NCBI RefSeq assembly: GCF_003934165.1
Contig: NZ_ML133512.1
Span: 1 to 64,000, forward strand
DNA: 64,000 nucleotides
Direction: 5' to 3'
DNA from: Borborobacter arsenicus
GTDB taxonomy: Bacteria > Pseudomonadota > Alphaproteobacteria > Rhizobiales > Rhizobiaceae
This document shows positions 7,060-16,530 of the stretch, one piece after another. The first letter of the stretch is position 1; each line of letters opens with the position of its first letter. A program made the position numbers and the translations under genes. The notes under the pieces are model-generated. The model was not told where the DNA came from and did not search any database. It saw nothing but the letters and a program-made list of their open reading frames with translations.

Positions 7060-9615
7060 CTATGCCGATTTGCGGCGGCGCTGCTTCGGCTGTTCGAGCG
7101 GGGCGGCTTCCTTGCGGAAGCCCTCCCATGGATCGCGGCGAAGCGAGGCGAGGCGTTTGGGCATGTTTTCCACGGTGAAATAGGCGGGGCCGATGCCGGG
7201 GCCGAGTTCATCCCAGGTCAGCGGCGCCGATACCGCGGTGCCGGGACGGGCGCGGCTTGAATAGGCGGCGACCGCCGTGGCGCCGCGCTGGTTGCGCAGA
7301 TAGTCGATGAGGATCTTGCCGCCGCGCTTGGCCTTGGCGATGGTCGAGACGTAGCGGTCAGGGCTGTCGGCAGCCATCGCGTCGGCAATCGCCTTGGTCA
7401 GGTCCTTCACCGCCGGCCATTCGGCCTTCGGCTTCAGAGGGGCGACGACATGCAGCCCCTTGCCGCCGGAAGTCTTGACGAAGGCGGTGAGCCCGGCTTC
7501 CTTTAGCCGGTCGCGAGTTTCCTCGGCAGCCTCGATCACCCGGTCCCAGGGAACGCCGTCGCCGGGGTCGAGATCCATGATGATGATGTCGGGCTTTTCC
7601 CAGTCGGCCACGGTCGAGCCCCAGGGATGGATTTCCAGCACGGCCGACTGGACCAGCCCGATCAGGCCGTCGAGACTGTCGATGCTGATCAGCGGCTCGT
7701 CGTCCGGCTCCTTCGGGTCGTTGATCAGGACAATGTTGGGATTGATCCCCTTCCAGGCGTGCTTCTGGAAGAATTTCTCGCCGACAATGCCGCTCGGACA
7801 GCGCAGCAGCGCCAATGGGCGCCCGGTGATGAAGGGCTCGATATGCGGCCAGATTTCCGCGTAATAGTCGGCGAGCCCCTGCTTGGTGACGCCGGTATCC
7901 GGCCAGTAGATGCGATCGGGATGGGTGAGCTTCACGGTGTGGTTCTGCACCTTCGCAGCCTCCTTTGCTGCCGCCCTGGGCGTTTCCAGCACGATCTCCT
8001 GCGCTGGCTTGTCTTCGCGCAGGCCGCGAAAGGAAGCGTGGCGCAGATTGCCGTCGGCAGTCCAGGCGCGGAATTCCGCTTCTGCCACCAGTTCGGGTCG
8101 CACATAGCGCACCTGCCTTGCTTCCTCGGCCGTCAGTTTTTTGGCGAAAGGGCTCGAAGGGATGCGCAAACGCTCCAGCCGACGCCACAAATCCTCGGCG
8201 ACTGCCGTGGAAAAGCCGGTTCCGACGCGGCCGACATGGCGCAGTTCGCCGCCGTCATAGATGCCAAGCACAAGCGAGCCGATCGCCTTGCGCGAGGCGG
8301 TGGAGGGGACATAGCCGGCAATGACGAATTCCTGGCGCTCCGAACATTTGACCTTCATCCAGTTTTTCACGCGCCCTGACTGGTAGGGTGCGTCGCGCAG
8401 TTTGGAGACGATGCCCTCAAGCCCGAGTTGGCAGGCATGGTGAAAAACGGTGCGACCGTTTTCTTCGAAATGGGTGCTGTAGCGGATGATCCCGTTGCCG
8501 TGGCCGACAAGCTGTGCCAGCAGCGATTTGCGTTGGATCAGCTTCAGTTCGTTCAAATCGTAGCCGTCCAGATGGAGGAGGTCGAAGACGTAGAAGATAA
8601 AGCGATCCGCGCGGCCCTCGCTCAAATCCGCCTGCAGAGCCGAGAAATCGGAGGCGCCGGCATTGGTCTCGACGACGAGTTCGCCATCGATCAGGGCGGT
8701 TCCGACCGGCAAGTCCTGCAATGCCGTCACGACCTGCTTGCCGAACTTCTTCGTCCAGTCGAGCCCCTTTCTCGTCAGCAGCTTGACGCGGCCGACCTCG
8801 ATGCGTGCCTGCAGGCGATAGCCGTCGAATTTGATCTCGTGTAACCAGCGCGCGCCGGTGGGCGCGGACGGTGCGAGGGTTGCCAGCATCGGCTCGATGA
8901 AATCGGGCAGGGCGGCCTTTTTCGCACCCTTGATCTTCGCCGGCTCCGGCAATACTGGCGCTGGCGGCTCATCCGCCTGCTTCGTCCTGGCCTTCGACGC
9001 TTTGCGGCGCTTCTTGTCGATCCTGCCTGTCCGGGACGACCAGCCGGGCTCCTCGCCCTCGACGTCGGCGATATCCCGGCCGGTCTTCACCGATTCCGGG
9101 CGTTCCTCGAGGATGTCGGGATCGCGCTCGCTGCGCGCGGCATCATCCTCGCCCTTGATCAGCAGCCAGTTCTCGCGCTTCTCGCGCGGCTTACGCTGCA
9201 TCCGGACCAGGTGCCAGAGACCGTCCAGTTTCTCGCCGTGCAGCTCGAATTCCAGATGCCCCTTGGCGTAGCCCTTGTGCGCATCGAATACCGGCGTCCA
9301 GGTTCCCCGGTCCCAGATGATGACGGTGCCGCCGCCATATTCCCCTTTCGGAATGGTTCCTTCGAAGTCGCCATATTCGAGGGGATGGTCCTCGACGTGA
9401 ACGGCCAGCCGTTTTTCGCTCGGCACGAGGCTCGGCCCGCGGGTGACAGCCCAGCTCTTGAGGACACCGTCCATCTCCAGCCGGAAATCATAATGCAGCC
9501 GGGTCGCGTCGTGTTTCTGGATGACGAAGCTGTTGCCGGCTTTGCGGGCGCGGGCGCCTTTGGGTTCGGGGGTGGCATCGAAATCCCGCTTCTTGCGGTA
9601 GGTTTCGAGCGCCAT
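7060..9615 (-). CDS. ligD: LigD multifunctional end-joining DNA ligase
   Basis: LigD of 851 residues with three catalytic domains in the order phosphoesterase, ligase, polymerase. The 3'-phosphoesterase module occupies about residues 20-160 (HDATRLHYDFRLEMDG; DHPLEYGDFEG). A basic linker follows. The ATP-dependent ligase has its AMP-accepting lysine at Lys262 in KFDG, with an OB-fold domain after it. The primase-like polymerase has catalytic aspartates in DLDPGD at 681-686. It lies three bases behind the second ku on the same strand, so the two form an operon. All signature residues seen are intact. Confidence 0.96.
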   Translation of the reverse strand: MALETYRKKRDFDATPEPKGARARKAGNSFVIQKHDATRLHYDFRLEMDGVLKSWAVTRGPSLVPSEKRLAVHVEDHPLEYGDFEGTIPKGEYGGGTVIIWDRGTWTPVFDAHKGYAKGHLEFELHGEKLDGLWHLVRMQRKPREKRENWLLIKGEDDAARSERDPDILEERPESVKTGRDIADVEGEEPGWSSRTGRIDKKRRKASKARTKQADEPPAPVLPEPAKIKGAKKAALPDFIEPMLATLAPSAPTGARWLHEIKFDGYRLQARIEVGRVKLLTRKGLDWTKKFGKQVVTALQDLPVGTALIDGELVVETNAGASDFSALQADLSEGRADRFIFYVFDLLHLDGYDLNELKLIQRKSLLAQLVGHGNGIIRYSTHFEENGRTVFHHACQLGLEGIVSKLRDAPYQSGRVKNWMKVKCSERQEFVIAGYVPSTASRKAIGSLVLGIYDGGELRHVGRVGTGFSTAVAEDLWRRLERLRIPSSPFAKKLTAEEARQVRYVRPELVAEAEFRAWTADGNLRHASFRGLREDKPAQEIVLETPRAAAKEAAKVQNHTVKLTHPDRIYWPDTGVTKQGLADYYAEIWPHIEPFITGRPLALLRCPSGIVGEKFFQKHAWKGINPNIVLINDPKEPDDEPLISIDSLDGLIGLVQSAVLEIHPWGSTVADWEKPDIIIMDLDPGDGVPWDRVIEAAEETRDRLKEAGLTAFVKTSGGKGLHVVAPLKPKAEWPAVKDLTKAIADAMAADSPDRYVSTIAKAKRGGKILIDYLRNQRGATAVAAYSSRARPGTAVSAPLTWDELGPGIGPAYFTVENMPKRLASLRRDPWEGFRKEAAPLEQPKQRRRKSA

Positions 9616-9618
9616 CCT

Positions 9619-10464
9619 TTAACCCGCCTTGCGACGTGGAGCGGCGGTTCGTTCGGCGCGTGCTTTCGTGGACCCGGATGCGGTCTTCTTGGCAAGGCTG
9701 GCGCTTTCACGCAGCGCCGCCATGAGATCGACCACCTTCTCGCGCTTCGGCTCCTTGCGCGGTTCGATCTTGCGACCTTCGAGCTTGGCCTTGACCAGAT
9801 CGGCAAGGGCGGCCTCGTAGCGGTCATGGAATTCCGATGGATCGAACTTGCCCTTTTTCGTTTCGATGATGTGTTCGGCCAGTTCCAGCATCTCGCCCTT
9901 GATCTTCATATCGGGCACTTCGTCGAAGGCGTCCTTGGCCGAGCGGACCTCATAGTCGAAATTCAGCGTGGTGGCGGCCAGCCCGTCGCCATGGGGACGG
10001 ATGAGCAGCGTGCGGACGCGGCGAAACAGCACCGTCTGGGCAAGGGCCGCGACCTTCTTTGCCTTCATGCCGTCGCGGATCAGCGCAAAAGCTTCCTCGG
10101 CGTGCCGGTCCGACGGCGCAAGATAATAGGGCTTGTCGAAATAGAGGTCGTCGACGTCGTCATTACGGATGAAGGCATCGACGGACAGCGTCTTGTCGCT
10201 TTCGGGAACGGCGGCGGCCACCTCCTCCGGCTCCAGCACGACATAGTCGCCCGGCCCGACCTCGTAGCCTTTGACCTGATCTTCCTTTTCAACCGGCTTG
10301 CCGCTGTCTCCGTCGATGAAAATCCGGTTGACGCGATGGCCGGTCGCCCGGTTGATGGTGTGGAAGGTGATGCGTTCGGAGGTGGAGGCGGCGGTGTAGA
10401 GTGCTACCGGACAGACCAGCTCGGCGACTTTCAGAAAGCCCTTCCAGTTCGCTCTCGGCGCCAA
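9619..10464 (-). CDS. ku: Ku protein 2, cotranscribed with ligD
   Basis: Second Ku. I prefer the TTG at 10464, giving 281 residues beginning (M)[12 protein letters not shown], which is how related rhizobial Ku proteins begin; GAGGG lies seven bases upstream. ATG codons at 10497 and 10599 would add 11 or 45 residues with no family resemblance and no good ribosome site. Core stretches [14 protein letters not shown] and [12 protein letters not shown] are present, with a basic Ala/Lys-rich tail. It is the partner of LigD by position. Two different Ku proteins in one locus allow hetero- or alternative complexes, as known in Sinorhizobium. Confidence 0.93.
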   Translation of the reverse strand: MAPRANWKGFLKVAELVCPVALYTAASTSERITFHTINRATGHRVNRIFIDGDSGKPVEKEDQVKGYEVGPGDYVVLEPEEVAAAVPESDKTLSVDAFIRNDDVDDLYFDKPYYLAPSDRHAEEAFALIRDGMKAKKVAALAQTVLFRRVRTLLIRPHGDGLAATTLNFDYEVRSAKDAFDEVPDMKIKGEMLELAEHIIETKKGKFDPSEFHDRYEAALADLVKAKLEGRKIEPRKEPKREKVVDLMAALRESASLAKKTASGSTKARAERTAAPRRKAG

Positions 10465-10602
10465 CTCGAAACCCTCGCTCCTGTCGCCGGCACGCATCTG
10501 CAGGCAAGGCAGATTGCCGGCGAACATCACAACGAGAGGCTCAACGCAGAACCCTTGGCTTTGTTCCATCATGACCTTTTCTGTGCCGGCACTTGCCATT
10601 TT

Positions 10603-10640
10603 TGTACTGTTAGGTACAGAGTATCTAAATCAGTACAGAA
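10603..10640 (+). promoter_or_regulatory. GTACA-repeat operator before DUF1348-tetR
   Basis: TGTAC (10603-10607) and GTACA (10614-10618) form a perfect dyad with a six-base spacer. The heptamer GTACAGA occurs at 10614-10620 and again at 10634-10640, 20 bases apart, so on the same face of the helix. The second copy touches the AAGGAG ribosome site. This is a likely autoregulatory site of the downstream TetR protein. No clean promoter was identified. Confidence 0.5.
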
Positions 10641-10651
10641 GGAGAAAATCA

Positions 10652-11110
10652 GTGCCTATTGTCCCTCCATTCACCCATGAGAGCGCGTCCCAGAAGGTCC
10701 GTCTTGCCGAAGACGGCTGGAACAGCAGAAATCCTGAAAAGGTTGCGCTCGTCTACACGGAAGACAGCCGCTGGCGAAACCGATCCGAATTCGTCAACGG
10801 GCGCGCCGAGATCATCGCGTTTCTGACACGGAAATGGGCAAAGGAACTGGACTATCGCCTGATAAAGGAAATGTGGGCGTTTTCACCAAACCGGATTGCG
10901 GTGCGCTACGCCTATGAATGGCATGACGACAGTGCAAACTGGTTTCGCTCCTACGGTAATGAGAACTGGGAATTCGATGCGGCCGGCCTGATGCAGCGAC
11001 GCTTCGCCTGCATCAATGATTTGCCTATTGCGGGGGCCGATCGAAAGTTCCATTGGCCGCTCGGCCGCCGGCCGGATGATCACCCCGGATTGTCCGAGCT
11101 TGGCCTTTGA
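10652..11110 (+). CDS. DUF1348 / NTF2-like (SnoaL-fold) protein
   Basis: A 152-residue protein of the DUF1348 group of NTF2-like cone-fold proteins. The motif [15 protein letters not shown] and a Trp/Tyr-rich centre (RYAYEWHDD) are typical. Molecular function in this family is not established. The GTG at 10652 is chosen because AAGGAG lies seven bases upstream; the longer in-frame ATG at 10514 would run through the operator region. It is followed after 16 bases by a TetR gene and probably forms an operon with it. Confidence 0.8.
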   Translation: MPIVPPFTHESASQKVRLAEDGWNSRNPEKVALVYTEDSRWRNRSEFVNGRAEIIAFLTRKWAKELDYRLIKEMWAFSPNRIAVRYAYEWHDDSANWFRSYGNENWEFDAAGLMQRRFACINDLPIAGADRKFHWPLGRRPDDHPGLSELGL

Positions 11111-11126
11111 GCAATGGAGAACTGCA

Positions 11127-11684
11127 TTGGCGCGAATGGTTCATGAGCGAACTGATGTCATCCCGCTTCTGGCCGAGATTTTTCGGGATCTCGGCTATGA
11201 GGGGGCGACCCTCAGCCGGATCACCGAAAGGACCGGCCTGGGGAAGGGCAGCCTCTATCACTTCTTCCCCGGAGGAAAGGAGGATATGGCGGCGGTCGTG
11301 CTCGCTGATGTCGATGCCTGGTTCGAGCGTTCTGTCTTCCAGCCGCTGCGGCTTGAAGAACCGCAACGGGCAATTCCTGCCATGTGGGAGGCGGTCGACG
11401 CTTATTTTCATTCCGGCCAGCGCATCTGTCTTGTCGGCGCCTTCGCGCTTGATGAGACCCGGGACCGCTTTTCTGCAACCATCCGAGGCTATTTCGGCCG
11501 CTGGATAGAGGCGTTGCAGGACGCCCTTCTGCGCGCGGGGCGCGACAAGGAGACGGCTGCACGCGACGCCGAAGAAACGGTCCTGGCAATCCAGGGCGCG
11601 CTTGTTCTTTCGCGTGCGACCGGCGACGAGGGGCTTTTCGCCCGCACCCTGGATCGGCTGCGGCTACGCGTTGCGGCGGCGTAG
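11127..11684 (+). CDS. TetR-family transcriptional regulator
   Basis: A 185-residue TetR-type repressor: an N-terminal helix-turn-helix region (GATLSRITERTGLGKGSLYH, residues about 22-41) and an all-helical ligand domain. The TTG start at 11127 has GGAG seven bases upstream; the in-frame ATG at 11136 has none at a sensible distance. It probably senses a small molecule and controls its own operon with the DUF1348 gene through the GTACA repeats. Its last 21 bases overlap the end of the convergent FAD oxidase gene. Confidence 0.85.
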   Translation: MARMVHERTDVIPLLAEIFRDLGYEGATLSRITERTGLGKGSLYHFFPGGKEDMAAVVLADVDAWFERSVFQPLRLEEPQRAIPAMWEAVDAYFHSGQRICLVGAFALDETRDRFSATIRGYFGRWIEALQDALLRAGRDKETAARDAEETVLAIQGALVLSRATGDEGLFARTLDRLRLRVAAA

Positions 11685-13124
11685 CCTGGGCTGAATTTGG
11701 GGCTTTTGGGGCAGCACCTTGCCGGGGTTCATGATCGTTTGGCCGTCCAGCGTCGCCTTCACCCGCGCCATAGCCTCGAGCTTGGTCGGATCGGCGGTGG
11801 TCAACAGGGAATGGATACGCTTGGAGCCGACGCCATGTTCGGCTGAAAACGAGCCGCCACGTTGGCGCAGCCCGTCATAGAGGACGGTTTCGACTGCACC
11901 GGCGATACGTTCCGGCAGCGGCCCGCGCCGGTTGAGCGCGATGTGCAGGTTGCCATCGGCCAGATGCCCGAAAAGATAGGGCTCCAGATCGGGCTCGATG
12001 GCGGACAGGCCCTGCAGGATATGGGCGACATAGGCGTCGATTTCCGACAGCGGCACAGAAACGTCGTAGGATGGCGAGGCCGGATGGGTGCGATAGATCA
12101 CATCCGTATCCTCGCGCAGCCGCCACAGGTCGATTTCCTGTTGCTTGGAACTGGCGATGATGCCGGTCGTTTCGGGGAAGCGGTCGAGCACTTCGGCAAA
12201 GAGCCGTTCGAATTCACTATGAAGCGCCTGCTCATTGGCGCCGCCAAGCGACAATAGCAGGCAGATCGGCTGGTCAAGCGGAAAGTCCGGTTCCGACCAG
12301 CCATGCGCGGAAGCCGCCAGCCTTATATAGGATTGCCATAGCGCCTCGGCAGCGCGCAGGTGGCCGGCCTCGGTGTCGAGGGCGAGCCGGATCGTTTCCA
12401 GCGCGGCACCGACGGAAGGCAGGCCGAAAAGCGCGGTTGCGGTGGCCCTGGGCAGCGGATCGAGTTTCAGCACGACGCGGGTGACGATGCCAAGCGTTCC
12501 TTCCGCGCCGATGAAGAGATGCTTCAGGTCGTAGCCGGCTGAGGTTTTCACCACGCGGGTCAAATCCGACAGGATCGAGCCGTCGGCCAGCACCGCTTCC
12601 AGGCCGAGCACACGATGGCGCATCACGCCGTTGCGGAAGGCCATGATCCCGCCGGCATTGGTGGAAACCATGCCGCCGATGGTCGCCGAACCGCGCGAGG
12701 GCAGATCGATGCCGGGCTCGAGCCGATGCTCGGCGGCGGCCATCTGCAGTGCCTCCAGGGTGGCGCCTGCCTGCACCACGGCCACGCGCTCGATCGGATC
12801 GAGCCGCTCGATCGTGTTCATGCGCGCCAGGGACAGCACGATCTGGCCGGGGCTCGACACGCTGCCGCCGACGAGGCCGGTGCGCCCGCCCTGCGGCACT
12901 ACCGGGACCTGATGGTCGCGGCAAAGGCGGATGACGGCGGCGACTTCCTCGGTCGAGCCAGGTGCAACAACAATGCCGGCGCCGAAATTGTCCGGGTTCC
13001 AGCCGGGATCGGCAGCGGTCACCACCTCGCCGGTCCGGACATTTCCCCCGCCGACGACCATTCGCAAGGCATCGAGCAGGGCGTCAGGAACTGGTTTTTC
13101 AGGCGATGCGGAATCCGGGGTCAT
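11664..13124 (-). CDS. FAD-linked 2-hydroxyacid oxidase/dehydrogenase (GlcD/D-LDH type)
   Basis: A 486-residue flavoenzyme of the FAD-linked oxidase C family (GlcD, D-lactate and D-2-hydroxyglutarate dehydrogenases). The FAD-binding PCMH domain is marked by VVPQGGRTGLVGG and by GSATIGGMVSTNAGG. The C-terminal substrate domain contains GHLADGNLH and ends with SAEHGVG and MNPGKVL. Such enzymes oxidise D-2-hydroxyacids to 2-oxoacids. The ATG overlaps the TGA of the aminotransferase gene (ATGA), so the two are coupled. That pairing suggests a 2-oxoacid/2-hydroxyacid intermediate. Substrate unknown. It is the last gene of the Rieske operon. Confidence 0.88.
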   Translation of the reverse strand: MTPDSASPEKPVPDALLDALRMVVGGGNVRTGEVVTAADPGWNPDNFGAGIVVAPGSTEEVAAVIRLCRDHQVPVVPQGGRTGLVGGSVSSPGQIVLSLARMNTIERLDPIERVAVVQAGATLEALQMAAAEHRLEPGIDLPSRGSATIGGMVSTNAGGIMAFRNGVMRHRVLGLEAVLADGSILSDLTRVVKTSAGYDLKHLFIGAEGTLGIVTRVVLKLDPLPRATATALFGLPSVGAALETIRLALDTEAGHLRAAEALWQSYIRLAASAHGWSEPDFPLDQPICLLLSLGGANEQALHSEFERLFAEVLDRFPETTGIIASSKQQEIDLWRLREDTDVIYRTHPASPSYDVSVPLSEIDAYVAHILQGLSAIEPDLEPYLFGHLADGNLHIALNRRGPLPERIAGAVETVLYDGLRQRGGSFSAEHGVGSKRIHSLLTTADPTKLEAMARVKATLDGQTIMNPGKVLPQKPQIQPRLRRRNA

Positions 13125-14227
13125 TTTGCGGGCACCAGTTGGGCGAGGGCCTGGATCAGGCGGTCGTTTTCGGCCGGAGAGCCGATGGTGGCGCGCAGGA
13201 AGCATTCATAGCCCTTTTCACGCCAGGCCTTGACGATGATGCCTTCCTGCAGGAGCGAAGCCGCCAGAGCGGAACTGTCGCCACCGCAATCGAAGAACAG
13301 GAAATTGGTCTGCGACGGGGCGAGGCGAAGCCCGAGTTTTTCCAGCGCGGCGGCAACACGCAACCGCTCGGCGCGGATGCGTGCGACCGATGCCTTCATC
13401 CAGGCTTCGTCCTCAAGTGCTGCAATGGCTGCGAGCTGGGCGGCGGCATTGACGTTGAAGGGCGTCTTGGCAGCCGCGATCACCCGCGCGACCTCATGAT
13501 CGGAACAGACGGCATAGCCGACGCGCAGGCCGGCCAGCCCATAGGCCTTGGAGAAGGTGCGCAGCACGACATGGGCAATTCCGCTCTCGCGCAGCACCTC
13601 GATCCCGTCCGGCGCGTCCGGATCTGCGAATTCGAAATAGGCTTCGTCGAGGACGAACAGCGTGCCGGGCCGCACCGCACTGACCAGGCGCTCAAGTGCC
13701 TGGCTGTCGAGGCCGGGGCCGACCGGGTTCCAGGGCGAAGAGAGGAAGACGACGCGCGGGCCAGCAGCGATCGCCTGTTCGAGCGCATCGAGGTCGAAGC
13801 CGAGCGATGCGCTCATCGGCACCTTGACCACGCTGGCGCCGGCGGCAAGCGGCTCGATTTCATGCAGGCCGAAGCTCGGAACCACAGTGGCCACGGAAGT
13901 GCCGGGGACGAGCAGCGCCCGCGAGATGGCGGCGATCATTTCTTCCGAGCCGTTGCCGACGACGATCCGGGATGGCTCGATCCGCAGTCTTTCGCCGAGT
14001 GCTGCACGCAGTGCCGAGCAGGCAGGGTCGGCATAGCGCCATGGCTCGAATGCGGAGGAGGCCAGCGCTGCCATCACCGCCGGCGAGCAGCCATCGGGGT
14101 TCTCGTTGCTGGCGAGACGGGCGATGTCATGTCGGCCGCTGGCGGCGCGGGCGGCGGCGATGTTCATGCCGGCATTATAGGCCGGCAGCGAGGCGACATG
14201 CGGGTTGAAGGGCAGGCTGCTTTCCAA
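13121..14227 (-). CDS. HisC-like PLP aminotransferase
   Basis: A class I/II aminotransferase closest to histidinol-phosphate aminotransferases, about 368 residues. Visible landmarks are ASNENPDG near the N-terminus, GNGSEEM, SSPWNPVGP, FVLDEAYFEF and RTFSKAYGLAGLRVGY, which contains the PLP lysine. HisC-like enzymes act on histidinol phosphate and on aromatic amino acids. Location in a catabolic operon rather than with his genes argues for a catabolic transaminase, possibly for an imidazole or aromatic amino acid (inference). The start is uncertain: no ATG before 14167; TTG 14227 has GAGG five bases upstream, TTG 14251 is an alternative. Confidence 0.85.
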   Translation of the reverse strand: MESSLPFNPHVASLPAYNAGMNIAAARAASGRHDIARLASNENPDGCSPAVMAALASSAFEPWRYADPACSALRAALGERLRIEPSRIVVGNGSEEMIAAISRALLVPGTSVATVVPSFGLHEIEPLAAGASVVKVPMSASLGFDLDALEQAIAAGPRVVFLSSPWNPVGPGLDSQALERLVSAVRPGTLFVLDEAYFEFADPDAPDGIEVLRESGIAHVVLRTFSKAYGLAGLRVGYAVCSDHEVARVIAAAKTPFNVNAAAQLAAIAALEDEAWMKASVARIRAERLRVAAALEKLGLRLAPSQTNFLFFDCGGDSSALAASLLQEGIIVKAWREKGYECFLRATIGSPAENDRLIQALAQLVPAK

Positions 14228-14289
14228 TTTCGCCTCGACCGATTGTTCCAAGTTCAGCTTCCGTTTTGAGAGAGTAATGACACAGGCGG

Positions 14290-15408
14290 TCAGATGTCGA
14301 TCACGACCGGCCCCTGGGGCTTCGAGCAGCACAAGAGCATTTCGCCGGCACCGAGCTCGTCCAGCGGCTCCTCGAAATAGGCGACCTCGCCTTCGACCAG
14401 GCGTGACTTGCAGGTGCTGCAGATGCCCGCCCGGCAACTGAAGTCCGGCGAAAGTCCCTGCGCCTCGGCAAAATCGAGCAGCGAGCCTGCTTCCTCGTCC
14501 CACATTGCGGTCAGGCCGGATTTGCGGAACTCGACCGTGATACCATCGCCTGCAACGGCTTTGTCCGCAGATGGCGGAGCGGCGGCCGGGACGGGCGCGG
14601 CAGGGGCCTGTTCGAGAACGGTAGCAGGGCCGAAGAATTCATAGGCGATGCGGTGCCTTTCGATGCCAAGGCCGCGCAGGATTTGGTAGACCGCCTGCAT
14701 GAAGGGCGGTGGCCCGCACAGATAGACCTCGTAGTCGTCGAGCGGCAGCAGGCTTTGCAGCAATTCGCGGCTGATGAGGCCTTCGCTGTGATGGCGTTTG
14801 TCTGCCTTGTCCCGTTCGGTGGGGAAGCGGTAGCAGAAATGCGTTTTGATGCCGGGGCGCGAGGCGGCAAGCGCCTCCACTTCATCGCGCAGCGCATGCA
14901 CATCGCCATTGTCGCAGGCATGGACGAAATGCACCCGGCGGTCGGTGGCAGTAAGCGCATGCAGCATAGACACCATCGGCGTCAGCCCGACGCCGCCGCT
15001 GAGCAGCAGGACCGGGCGCGTGCTGGTGCGGTCAAGCACGAACTCGCCGCGCGGGCCTTCGGCTGCAAGCACGTCGCCGACCTCGATCGCATCGTGCAGA
15101 TAGCAGGAACTGACGCCGTCGGGCAGGCCGGGCTGCGGCGCGGCTTCCCGCTTCACCGTGATGCGGTAGCTGCCCTCGCGAGCGGGCGAGCAGGAGACGC
15201 TGTAATTGCGCAACACAAAATCGTCCCGTCCGGGAACCGGGATACGGAACACCAGGAATTGCCCCGGCTGGAACGCCCGCCAACCGTCCGGGTCAGCGGG
15301 TTCCAGATGAAAAGAAGTGATGACACTGCTTTCACGGATTTTCGCGACCACCTTCAGGTCGCGAAAACCGCTCTTGCGTTGCGCCAACTGTGCGACCGGA
15401 GCGTTCAT
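14290..15408 (-). CDS. FAD/NAD(P)H reductase with C-terminal 2Fe-2S domain
   Basis: A 372-residue electron-transfer reductase. The N-terminal ferredoxin-reductase part has the flavin motif RNYSVS and the NAD-binding GGVGLTPM. A Pro/Ala-rich linker leads to a plant-type 2Fe-2S ferredoxin with cysteines spaced C-x4-C-x2-C (CRAGICSTC) and a last cysteine in LLCC. It passes electrons from NAD(P)H to the Rieske oxygenase encoded just upstream; their genes overlap by ATGA. This is the usual two-component oxygenase design (compare vanillate demethylase VanAB). Confidence 0.92.
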   Translation of the reverse strand: MNAPVAQLAQRKSGFRDLKVVAKIRESSVITSFHLEPADPDGWRAFQPGQFLVFRIPVPGRDDFVLRNYSVSCSPAREGSYRITVKREAAPQPGLPDGVSSCYLHDAIEVGDVLAAEGPRGEFVLDRTSTRPVLLLSGGVGLTPMVSMLHALTATDRRVHFVHACDNGDVHALRDEVEALAASRPGIKTHFCYRFPTERDKADKRHHSEGLISRELLQSLLPLDDYEVYLCGPPPFMQAVYQILRGLGIERHRIAYEFFGPATVLEQAPAAPVPAAAPPSADKAVAGDGITVEFRKSGLTAMWDEEAGSLLDFAEAQGLSPDFSCRAGICSTCKSRLVEGEVAYFEEPLDELGAGEMLLCCSKPQGPVVIDI

Positions 15409-16445
15409 TCGGCGGCCGCGAGCTGCGGGTTCTCGCTGGCGATCAGATTGGCCAGGTTGCGGCGGAAGCGCAGCGGGCCGACGTCGATCTTGAGATCGAG
15501 ATTGGGGGTGCGCTTGTTAGCCATGCCCTTGTGCACGGCATTGAGCACCACGCGGTCCTCCTCGAAGGCGCCGCGCACCGACTTGGCGAACTGGCTCGAC
15601 ACTTCCTCGTCATTCGGCGCGAAATTGCGCATCTGGAACCAGTAATATTTCGTCTGGTTCTCATCGACCGGCGTCATGAAATTGTAGCTGTCCATCAGGA
15701 ACACGTCTTCGTGGAAGGGCTTGCCTTCGCCGCCGGTATTTGCCGGCACGAAGATCGCCCTGATGATGGCATTGCTCGGATAGCGCACCTCATAGTGCTG
15801 CTTGCGGTCGCAATTGCCGGAGAATTTGAGGAAGGGCGCATAGAAGGGAGCCGGCTCGACGTCGATCATCCAGCGCCAGACCGTCACCCCATCCTCGCCG
15901 ACCGTCGTTTCGAGCGGGGCGCCTTCCATGGCCTGGACGCCGCCGAAGGACGACTGGTGCACCCATGAGACATGCGACGGATCGAGCAGGTTGTCGGTCA
16001 TGTAGAGATAGTTGCAGTCCAGCACCATGGACTCGCCCCTGTTGACGCCCCAGGCCGGGTCGCCCCAATGCTCGACTTCGAAGATCTTTGCCGGATCAGC
16101 CTTTTCGGCCTCGCCCATCCAGATCCACAACAGGCCGTAGCGCTCGGCGATCGGATAGGACTGGACGCGCGCCACATGCGGAATCTTTTCGGCGCCCGGA
16201 ACACGGGTGCAGGTGCCGGTGCAGTCGAATGTCAGGCCATGATAGCCGCATTCGACGTCGTCGCCCTTGATGCGCCCCATCGACAGCGGCAGCTTGCGAT
16301 GCGGGCAGGCATCCTCCAATGCGGCCGGCGTGCCGTCGCTCTTGCGGTAAAGGACGATATCTTCGCCGAGAATCTTGACCGGCTTAAGCTCGCGCCCGAC
16401 CTCATGGTCCCATGCGGCGACATACCAGGCGTTTTTCAGGAACAT
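15405..16445 (-). CDS. Rieske non-haem iron oxygenase, VanA-like
   Basis: An oxygenase of 346 residues. The Rieske cluster ligands are Cys47, His49, Cys66 and His69 (CPHRKLPL ... CGYHG). The mononuclear iron site is NLLDPSHVSWVH with His158 and His163. It belongs to the vanillate O-demethylase / caffeine N-demethylase type, which removes methyl groups from O or N or hydroxylates aromatic rings. Its reductase is translationally coupled downstream. AGGAGG lies eight bases before the ATG. The LysR gene is divergent. Substrate not known; oxidative demethylation of an amino-acid-like compound would fit the neighbours (inference). Confidence 0.9.
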   Translation of the reverse strand: MFLKNAWYVAAWDHEVGRELKPVKILGEDIVLYRKSDGTPAALEDACPHRKLPLSMGRIKGDDVECGYHGLTFDCTGTCTRVPGAEKIPHVARVQSYPIAERYGLLWIWMGEAEKADPAKIFEVEHWGDPAWGVNRGESMVLDCNYLYMTDNLLDPSHVSWVHQSSFGGVQAMEGAPLETTVGEDGVTVWRWMIDVEPAPFYAPFLKFSGNCDRKQHYEVRYPSNAIIRAIFVPANTGGEGKPFHEDVFLMDSYNFMTPVDENQTKYYWFQMRNFAPNDEEVSSQFAKSVRGAFEEDRVVLNAVHKGMANKRTPNLDLKIDVGPLRFRRNLANLIASENPQLAAAE

Positions 16446-16530
16446 GATGGCTTCCTCCTAGGGGTGGCTTTCTATCGTTTTGACGATACGCCGCCGCCAG
16501 CAGCGTATAAAGAGCTTGCAAATGTGTTCT

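Noticed and set aside
12962-14269. 435-residue plus-strand open frame opposite the FAD oxidase and aminotransferase
   Set aside because: Antisense of two well-supported genes with intact active-site motifs.
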